NCBI GenBank assembly: GCA_905234205.1
Contig: CAJOGG010000067.1
Span: 1-11,854, forward strand
Direction: 5' to 3'
Length of the DNA: 11,854 nucleotides
From: an uncultured Synergistales bacterium
Lineage (GTDB): Bacteria > Synergistota > Synergistia > Synergistales > Aminobacteriaceae
In this document: piece by piece, positions 7,959 to 11,854 of the stretch
Position numbering within the stretch: position 1 is the first letter of the stretch
How the letters are laid out: every line of letters starts with the position of its first letter
Program-made: the position numbers and the translations under genes
Notes under the pieces: model-generated
The model's input: only the letters and a program-made list of their open reading frames with translations
The model's database searches: none
Told to the model about the DNA's origin: nothing

Positions 7959-8833
7959 AAATTAGCCTCCTGTAAATATCTTGCTAGAGCGTCTCGCCAT
8001 TCAGGCAACGGGACAAAACCAGCTTCAGTTAATTTTACCTTACTCAATCTGGAATTAAATGGACGTGCAGCTTTATTGAGACCAAATTCTTGCGTTGATA
8101 CCGGAATAACTTTTGTGTCAATACCAGCTTGCTTGTAAATCTCGCAGCAAAAATCGTACCAACTAATAAATCCTCCTTCATTGGTCGCGTGATAGCAGCC
8201 ATATTTCTCCGTCGCGATCATGTCAACCAGCAATCTGGCCAAGTCGAATGTGTAAGTAGGCGTTCCAATTTGATCGTTTACGACTCTGACTTCTGAATGA
8301 GTCCTCCCGGCGTTAATCATAGTTCTGATGAAGTTCTTGCCATTGAGTCCGAACACCCAAGCGATTCTCACGATGAAGAATTTCTCAAGCGTTGACGATA
8401 CAGCCAACTCGCCGTCAAGTTTAGATTGTCCGTAAACGTTAAGCGGGGAATAATTTTTGTCGTCAGGTTCCCAAGGTCTCGTGCCTAATCCATTGAACAC
8501 GTAATCAGTGGAGATATAAACCATTTTGGCGTCGATAGCTTTTGCAACGTTAGCAATATATTGCGTGCCAAGGTGGTTAATTTTGTCTACGATCTCCGGG
8601 TTATCTTCGGCGGCGTCAACTGCTGTCCAAGCTGCACAATGAACTATAGCGTCCGGTTCAAGCTCTGCGATAATTTTCTCGACTGCTTCTTTGTTTGTTA
8701 TGTCTAGTTGCACATAGTTTCCCGCGCCAGTTTCATGAATGTCCGACCCGATAACTTCATAGCCTCGTGCTGAGGCTTCATTGACGACGTCGTGGCCAAG
8801 CTGACCATTTACACCAGTAACGAAAAGTTTCAT
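7955..8833 (-). CDS. rmlD: dTDP-4-dehydrorhamnose reductase
   Basis: RmlD performs the last step, NAD(P)H-dependent reduction to dTDP-L-rhamnose. It is an extended short-chain dehydrogenase, 292 residues, apparently intact. Visible motifs: nucleotide-binding VTGVNGQLG (5-13), [22 protein letters not shown], and the catalytic YGQSK (Tyr and Lys of YxxxK), then RIAWVFG and [15 protein letters not shown], all characteristic of RmlD. An in-frame ATG at 8890 would add 19 residues lying inside rmlB. The chosen start at 8833 gives the expected MKLFVTG N-terminus and forms an ATGA overlap with the rmlB stop, with GGGAGA-like pairing about 7 bases upstream. The stop overlaps the rmlC start. Confidence 0.96.
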   Translation of the reverse strand: MKLFVTGVNGQLGHDVVNEASARGYEVIGSDIHETGAGNYVQLDITNKEAVEKIIAELEPDAIVHCAAWTAVDAAEDNPEIVDKINHLGTQYIANVAKAIDAKMVYISTDYVFNGLGTRPWEPDDKNYSPLNVYGQSKLDGELAVSSTLEKFFIVRIAWVFGLNGKNFIRTMINAGRTHSEVRVVNDQIGTPTYTFDLARLLVDMIATEKYGCYHATNEGGFISWYDFCCEIYKQAGIDTKVIPVSTQEFGLNKAARPFNSRLSKVKLTEAGFVPLPEWRDALARYLQEANL

Positions 8834-9799
8834 GAATTTTTCTCCCTGTCCAAAATTTCCTGCCACCAATCGCGATTTTCGAGATACCATTTGATCGTGC
8901 GTTTTATTCCCTCGTTGAAGCTTGTTTCAGGAAGCCAGCCAAGCTCATTATGAATCTTTGTGGGGTCAATCGCATAACGCAAGTCATGACCTTTTCTGTC
9001 AGCAACAAATTGAATCAGGCTTTCAGGTTTACTGAGTTCACGGCAGATTAATTTCACGATGTCGATATTTCGCATTTCATTGTGGCCGCCAATGTTGTAA
9101 ATTTCTCCCACGCGTCCTTTGTGAATGATGAGGTCGATAGCTTTGCAGTGATCCTCGACATACAACCAGTCGCGTATGTTTTCCCCTTTGCCATAAACGG
9201 GGAGTGGCTTGTCATGAAGAGCGTTGACGATCATCAACGGTATTAACTTTTCCGGAAAATGATATGGGCCGTAATTATTTGAGCAGCGAGAAATTGTGAC
9301 GGGTAAGTTGAATGTTCTGTGATACGCCATAACTAACAGATCCGCCGAAGCTTTTGAGGCACTATAAGGTGAGCTTGCGTGTATGGGCGTTTGTTCATTA
9401 AAGAAAGTCCCCATAAACTTCATCAGTGCTGACTTGGTGAAAACGTTTGATGCCAAATTCTCTGCAAGCGTCCATTAAGACAGACACGCCTATAATGTTT
9501 GTCTGTAGAAAAATTGATGGGTCAGTGATGCTCCTATCGACGTGACTTTCTGCAGCAAAGTTTACGATTATGTCAGGACGTTCCTGCTTGAAAAGTTCGT
9601 AGACGCCTTCACGGTCACAAATATCAAGTTTAACGAAACGGAAATTTTCATTATGCATAACAGGCTTGAGGGTGGTAATATTTCCAGCGTAAGTTAATTT
9701 ATCGAGACAAATAATTTTGTCATCAGTATGAGAAGATAAGTAATGGAATATGAAATTAGAGCCAATAAACCCAGCGCCACCAGTTACAATAACAGTCAA
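8830..9799 (-). pseudogene. rmlB: dTDP-glucose 4,6-dehydratase, frameshifted with a short internal deletion
   Basis: RmlB converts dTDP-glucose to the 4-keto-6-deoxy sugar, the second step to dTDP-L-rhamnose. The N-terminal piece (9799-9398) has TGGAGFIGSN (NAD site), LDKLTYAGN, NFAAESHVDRSI and [10 protein letters not shown] with the catalytic Thr-Asp-Glu. It then goes out of frame and stops. The rest continues in another frame from about 9410: FFNEQTPI, then [13 protein letters not shown] (catalytic Tyr and Lys), [42 protein letters not shown] and GWLPETSF, to the stop at 8830. Family members have about 8 residues (LPLDRPDL-like) between GD and FF that are absent here. This is a deletion of 3n+2 bases around 9401-9409. 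The start is TTG at 9799, supported by TAAGGAGG 8 bases upstream. First gene of the rml operon. A sequencing or assembly error remains possible. Confidence 0.85.
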
Positions 9800-9807
9800 A
9801 ATTTGTT

Positions 9808-9815
9808 CCTCCTTA
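9808..9815 (-). promoter_or_regulatory. Strong ribosome binding site that decides the TTG start of rmlB
   Basis: The minus strand reads TAAGGAGG, a near-perfect Shine-Dalgarno sequence, ending 8 bases before the TTG at 9799. Together with the conserved GGAGFIG site a few residues in, it supports TTG as the start. No ATG is available nearby in frame. Confidence 0.8.
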
Positions 9816-9837
9816 ATGCCGTATTTTTATGAGGACA

Positions 9838-9846
9838 ATTATATCA
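9838..9846 (-). promoter_or_regulatory. Extended -10 promoter of the rml operon
   Basis: The minus strand reads TGATATAAT: a perfect -10 hexamer (9843 down to 9838) with the TGN extension. There is no clear -35. A start near 9830 would give a leader of about 30 bases carrying the rmlB ribosome binding site. It lies right at the edge of the decayed region that begins near 9850. Confidence 0.55.
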
Positions 9847-9891
9847 AGCTAGTTCGTGCAATTTGAATCAAAACGTAGTCAATATTCAATC

Positions 9892-10158
9892 ATGTTAGAA
9901 TTAATTCGAGACTTTTTGCACATTTTTATGCTAAAATTGCCAGCATATAGAATTGTATCTGTAGCTAGAGAATTAGCAAGGCTACGAAAGCTGAAAAGAA
10001 GGGGGCCAGTAATGTCAAAGAGCTACTGTGAATTCATGTTGGGTAGAGATTTTGTGATCCAGCAGAAAGACTGCATAACGCTGGTCTTGACTTGGCTCTA
10101 CTACATTAAATCCAGTCATTGGAAGCGAGATGCAACGGAGGTTAAGTCGTTATATTGA
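9892..10158 (+). other. Short open frame of unknown nature, probably a gene remnant
   Basis: An open frame of 88 codons from the ATG at 9892 (an in-frame GTG lies at 9856) ends at TGA 10156-10158. A second in-frame ATG at 10012 has AAGGGGG about 8 bases upstream and would encode 48 residues starting MSKSYCEF. The peptide is rich in Arg and Lys around LARLRKLKRRG and contains WLYYIKSSHW. I recognise no family. It runs divergently from rmlB and has a TGCTAAAAT-like -10 at 9929-9937, inside the longer frame. Further coding-like peptides follow in other frames, which looks like a decayed gene rather than a working small one. Confidence 0.25.
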
Positions 10159-10604
10159 GAGAACCGCACAAGTTTTGAGTGAATACATCACCAGAGTTTA
10201 CAGGCTCTGAGATTGGGCATCATATTGCTCAGTGCAGATTCAATTATTCTCATACCTGCAAAATGGAAACGCCTGTATAACGCTTTTTGCGATAAGATCA
10301 ATAGCGACAAATCGACGAATTCCGTTTTCATGTTTGGCAGCAGCTGGATGAGAAGTGAAATCAATGAAGTACTGAGGCTGGTCGGTTGAATTCTGGCAGG
10401 TGTAATTCACATGGTGAGAAATGTTACAGCACGTGACTCAGGATCATTTAGGAGATCAACCACCAGTTACTTGACGAATGCGTGGCAGTACCGAGGCTTC
10501 TATGGACGGGGTTCACGAGTACATTGAAGCCTGTTCTTAAATAAACTACACTGGTATGGTAGCTCCAACGTTCTCTGGAATAAAACAAGAGTAAGTGGAT
10601 ATGA
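10130..10604 (+). other. Decayed stretch with frame-shifting short open pieces, no recognisable gene
   Basis: No intact gene is visible. In the plus direction several short pieces look coding-like but sit in different frames. One is 28 codons from ATG 10130 (MQRRLSRYIERTAQV). A run of about 68 codons from about 10182 contains IPAKWKRLYNAFCDKI and VFMFGSSWMRSEINEV and ends in TGA near 10387. A third is 39 codons from ATG 10411. Successive stops and shifts suggest one gene eroded by many small mutations. I cannot assign a family; a transposase remnant is possible but not supported by any motif. No RNA gene seen. Confidence 0.3.
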
Positions 10605-10985
10605 TTCTCAAGAAGCAGGCTAGTATTCCTTTTTAACCGGAATATAAAGATCGTTGAGCTTCTCACGAAATACGTTCTGATCAAGGCGTATGGCGAAGGT
10701 GTAGATGAAGTATATAAGGACACGTAAGAGGCAGACTTGCCGGAGCCGGTTTAGCGCCAGTCCGATTTCGTGCTCTATACAACTCTGAAGAGTGAGAACT
10801 ATGGGACTTATGCATCATGGGCCTCAGACTCAGCTACTTACTCCACCACTGGCGGCCGACATGACAATCAGCTAGTGGTTAACTTTATCCACTCGATTTC
10901 TGTCTCAATTCTGAAATCTGAAAGTCGAGATTGTTTGCTGGGAGGTATACTTCAATCAGCAATAAGGGAAAAACATAAAAATTAA
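10605..10985 (+). pseudogene. Possible gene remnant: one frame with two in-frame stops
   Basis: A single plus-strand frame reads for 127 codons with only two stops, TAA at 10725-10727 and TAG at 10752-10754. Before the stops it contains NRNIKIVELLTKYVLIKA and GEGVDEVYKD; after them SDFVLYTTLKSENYGTYA, then a segment rich in Ser and Thr, ending GGILQSAIREKHKN. Such a run with only two nearby stops suggests a former gene, and the frame ends at TAA 10983-10985. The open part from the GTG at 10770 (71 codons) has no ribosome binding site. Family unknown. Confidence 0.3.
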
Positions 10986-11100
10986 CTTGTCAATTGTTAA
11001 TTATTAATCAAATTTTTAGTGTATATTAAGCTAATACAATCAAACTTCAAGGAAATTATACGTATATATATCTCCTAACAACTACATATAGTAGAAAAGA
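10976..11100. other. Very AT-rich spacer with short palindromes
   Basis: The stretch is strongly AT-rich compared with both sides, with repeated TTAATT and AATTGTTAATTATT runs and the palindrome TATACGTATA near 11058. It marks the boundary between the decayed region and the GC-richer last 750 bases. It could hold promoters or an easily melted segment, but no -35/-10 pair with acceptable spacing stands out. Confidence 0.4.
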
Positions 11101-11179
11101 CGGGCAGAAAAAACGGAGTAAATGAGGTAGGGTCATACATGAGTTTGTACATTTTTCCCAAACCAGCCATCTAAACTAC

Positions 11180-11247
11180 CCTCTAACCTCCTTCTATGCT
11201 CCCCCTTGCGGTCCTTTTTCGGAAGAAAAAAGTTGAATTGAGAGCCG
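11180..11247 (+). repeat. Composite direct repeat, copy 1
   Basis: Copy 1 has two conserved blocks. The 23-base block at 11180-11202 (CCTCTAACCTCCTTCTATGC plus TCC) matches 11784-11806 with two differences. The second block holds GTTGAATTGAGAGCCG, ending at 11247, which recurs at the window end. Between the blocks is a hairpin, CTTTTTC (11214-11220), loop GGAA, GAAAAAAG (11225-11232), with one bulged A. A partial extra copy of the second block, GAAAATAGGTTGAATTGA, sits at 11254-11271. Confidence 0.7.
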
Positions 11248-11270
11248 TGTATAGAAAATAGGTTGAATTG

Positions 11271-11327
11271 ATGGCAGGCAGAGCTGCTGAGGATGAGCGG
11301 GGCCAGAGGCCGGGGAGGACAAAATGA
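11271..11327 (+). CDS. Possible 18-codon leader peptide overlapping the next gene
   Basis: ATG at 11271 opens a frame of 18 codons (MAGRAAEDERGQRPGRTK) whose TGA stop overlaps the ATG of the following gene as ATGA at 11324-11327. The same kind of overlap joins the rml genes in this window. The peptide is very charged. Its own ribosome binding site is poor, and the start codon lies at the edge of a repeated GAATTGA sequence. It could be a coupling leader or a chance frame. Confidence 0.3.
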   Translation: MAGRAAEDERGQRPGRTK

Positions 11328-11512
11328 GCAAAGTAACAATGGCGGACCTTATTGCCTGCTGGAATGAAGATAGAGGACAGCCTGGAAATGTGATGCCTTG
11401 GGACAAGTCGCAGGAGTTTTTGGCATATACCAAAGAACACCTGGATGAGATGGTAGAGAAGATTGAAAAGGCGGCGAAACCGAACGAGGGAGAAGAAGAG
11501 ACGGGAAATTGA
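11324..11512 (+). CDS. Small hypothetical protein, 62 aa
   Basis: This is the best-supported gene of the last 2 kb. ATG at 11324 is preceded by GGGGAGG with a 5-base spacer, an excellent ribosome binding site. The product begins MSKVTMADLIACWNED, has a central PGNVMPWDKS segment and then a charged amphipathic helix (EFLAYTKEHLDEMVEKIEKA, about residues 31-50). It ends in an acidic tail. It has no signal peptide or membrane helix, so it should be a soluble cytoplasmic protein. I recognise no family. Its TGA stop lies inside the repeated sequence AATTGAGAGCCGCTG (11507-11521). It sits between the two copies of a direct repeat and may be part of a repeated or mobile cassette. Local composition is richer in GC and purines than the main genes, which hints at a different origin. 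Confidence 0.6.
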   Translation: MSKVTMADLIACWNEDRGQPGNVMPWDKSQEFLAYTKEHLDEMVEKIEKAAKPNEGEEETGN

Positions 11513-11521
11513 GAGCCGCTG
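11507..11521 (+). repeat. Short direct repeat AATTGAGAGCCGCTG, middle copy
   Basis: The 15-base sequence is identical to the last 15 bases of the window (11840-11854), and its first 12 bases match 11236-11247. The spacings are 271 and 333 bases. This copy includes the TGA stop of the 62-residue gene. Confidence 0.75.
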
Positions 11522-11560
11522 CTCTGTTGATATGACCGCTCCGGGTACGGAACGGCGATA

Positions 11561-11660
11561 TGAGCAGAGAGAACTGCTCAGAGTGTGGATATCCACAGTC
11601 AGGATAGCTTATCCGCCCACTTCTCTTTGGTCTTGACCTCTTCTCCACACCGTGTGGGAG
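11561..11660. other. Cluster of palindromes with near-DnaA-box sequences
   Basis: Three inverted repeats lie within 100 bases. TGAGCAG (11561-11567) pairs with CTGCTCA (11574-11580) across AGAGAA. TGTGGATATCCACA (11584-11597) is a perfect 14-base palindrome. CCACAC and GTGTGG (11645-11657) flank one C. The middle palindrome contains, in both directions, a sequence one base from the DnaA box TTATCCACA; TTATCCGCC follows at about 11609. The cluster sits between the small gene and the second repeat copy. It may be a protein-binding or replication-related site; no initiator gene is seen. Confidence 0.4.
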
Positions 11661-11783
11661 ACAGCAGGAAGGATAAGGAATCAAGGACGGAGTTGGGAAG
11701 AGGAAAGGCGGGGAAAAGAGTGTGGGGAGCACAGTAACTAAGGCCGTTTCATCGTATGTAAGTTCATTACGGCTCCGACGCCT

Positions 11784-11854
11784 CCTCTAACCCCCTTCTA
11801 TACTCCTAAAAAACAGCCCCTGGGGGAGAAAATAGGTTGAATTGAGAGCCGCTG
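11784..11854 (+). repeat. Composite direct repeat, copy 2 (cut by window end)
   Basis: Copy 2 starts 604 bases after copy 1. The 23-base block at 11784-11806 differs from copy 1 at two positions. A different stem, CCCC-T-GGGG, fills the middle. GAAAATAGGTTGAATTGA then leads into AATTGAGAGCCGCTG at the very end. The next unit, if any, lies outside the window. Confidence 0.7.

Noticed and set aside
8834..8890. ATG at 8890 as start of rmlD
   Set aside because: It would add 19 residues lying inside rmlB. The ATG at 8833 gives the conserved MKLFVTG start and the ATGA overlap.
10448..10723. 91-codon minus-strand frame
   Set aside because: It lies opposite the better-looking plus-strand frame at 10605-10985, has no ribosome binding site and shows no domain.
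9850..10985. Transposase or insertion-sequence call for the decayed stretch
   Set aside because: No DDE, HUH or recombinase motif and no terminal inverted repeats or target duplication could be seen.
11183..11732. Overlapping minus-strand frames up to 137 codons rich in Pro, Ser and Leu
   Set aside because: They are mirror images of the purine-rich plus strand and of the 62-residue gene. None has a ribosome binding site or a recognisable domain.
11180..11854. CRISPR array
   Set aside because: The repeats are few, unequally spaced (271, 333 and 604 bases) and separated by a gene, not by uniform short spacers.

Overview
The window looks like a chromosomal piece of a Gram-negative, probably anaerobic and host-associated bacterium of moderate, slightly AT-rich base composition. 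The Gram-negative call rests on an RND-type tripartite efflux pump with a periplasmic adaptor. I cannot name the phylum securely: Synergistota or Negativicutes would fit, but that is a guess. TTG starts, AAGGAG-type ribosome binding sites and ATGA stop/start overlaps recur.

Layout. Positions 1-1749 (minus strand) hold an efflux pair: an unusually short membrane-fusion (adaptor) protein followed by the 5' part of an AcrB-like inner-membrane pump that runs off the window. A divergent promoter region (1750-1886) separates it from a plus-strand single-module NRPS-like protein with domain order adenylation - carrier - condensation (1887-4775). That gene meets, tail to tail across a bidirectional hairpin terminator, a minus-strand MATE-family transporter with a C-terminal histidine-kinase-like ATPase (HATPase/RsbW-type) domain (4817-6529). 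Upstream of the MATE gene, on the same strand and probably the same transcript, is the dTDP-L-rhamnose operon in the order rmlB-rmlD-rmlC-rmlA (9799 down to 6557). The genes join by 4-base ATGA overlaps. Both rmlB and rmlA are broken: each lacks roughly 6-9 codons in a loop and is shifted out of frame there, while rmlD and rmlC are intact.

From about 9850 to 11100 there is no convincing intact gene. The stretch holds short open pieces interrupted by stops, ending in a very AT-rich stretch. The last 750 bases differ in character: richer in GC and purines on the plus strand, with a good small gene (62 aa, preceded by an ATGA-overlapping 18-codon leader), several palindromes including near-DnaA-box sequences, and a composite direct repeat that starts at 11180 and again at 11784. 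The window ends inside the second copy.

How the parts may work together. The RND pair exports small molecules across the envelope. The NRPS-like enzyme should activate one acyl or amino acid, hold it on its own carrier domain and condense it with an acceptor. The adjacent MATE-HATPase protein is a natural candidate exporter for that product, but this rests on proximity only. Because MATE and Wzx flippases belong to the same superfamily and the MATE gene sits at the end of the rml operon, a role in surface-polysaccharide export is the competing idea. Three promoters in the window (RND pair, NRPS, rml operon) share an extended -10 box TGNTATAAT with no good -35.
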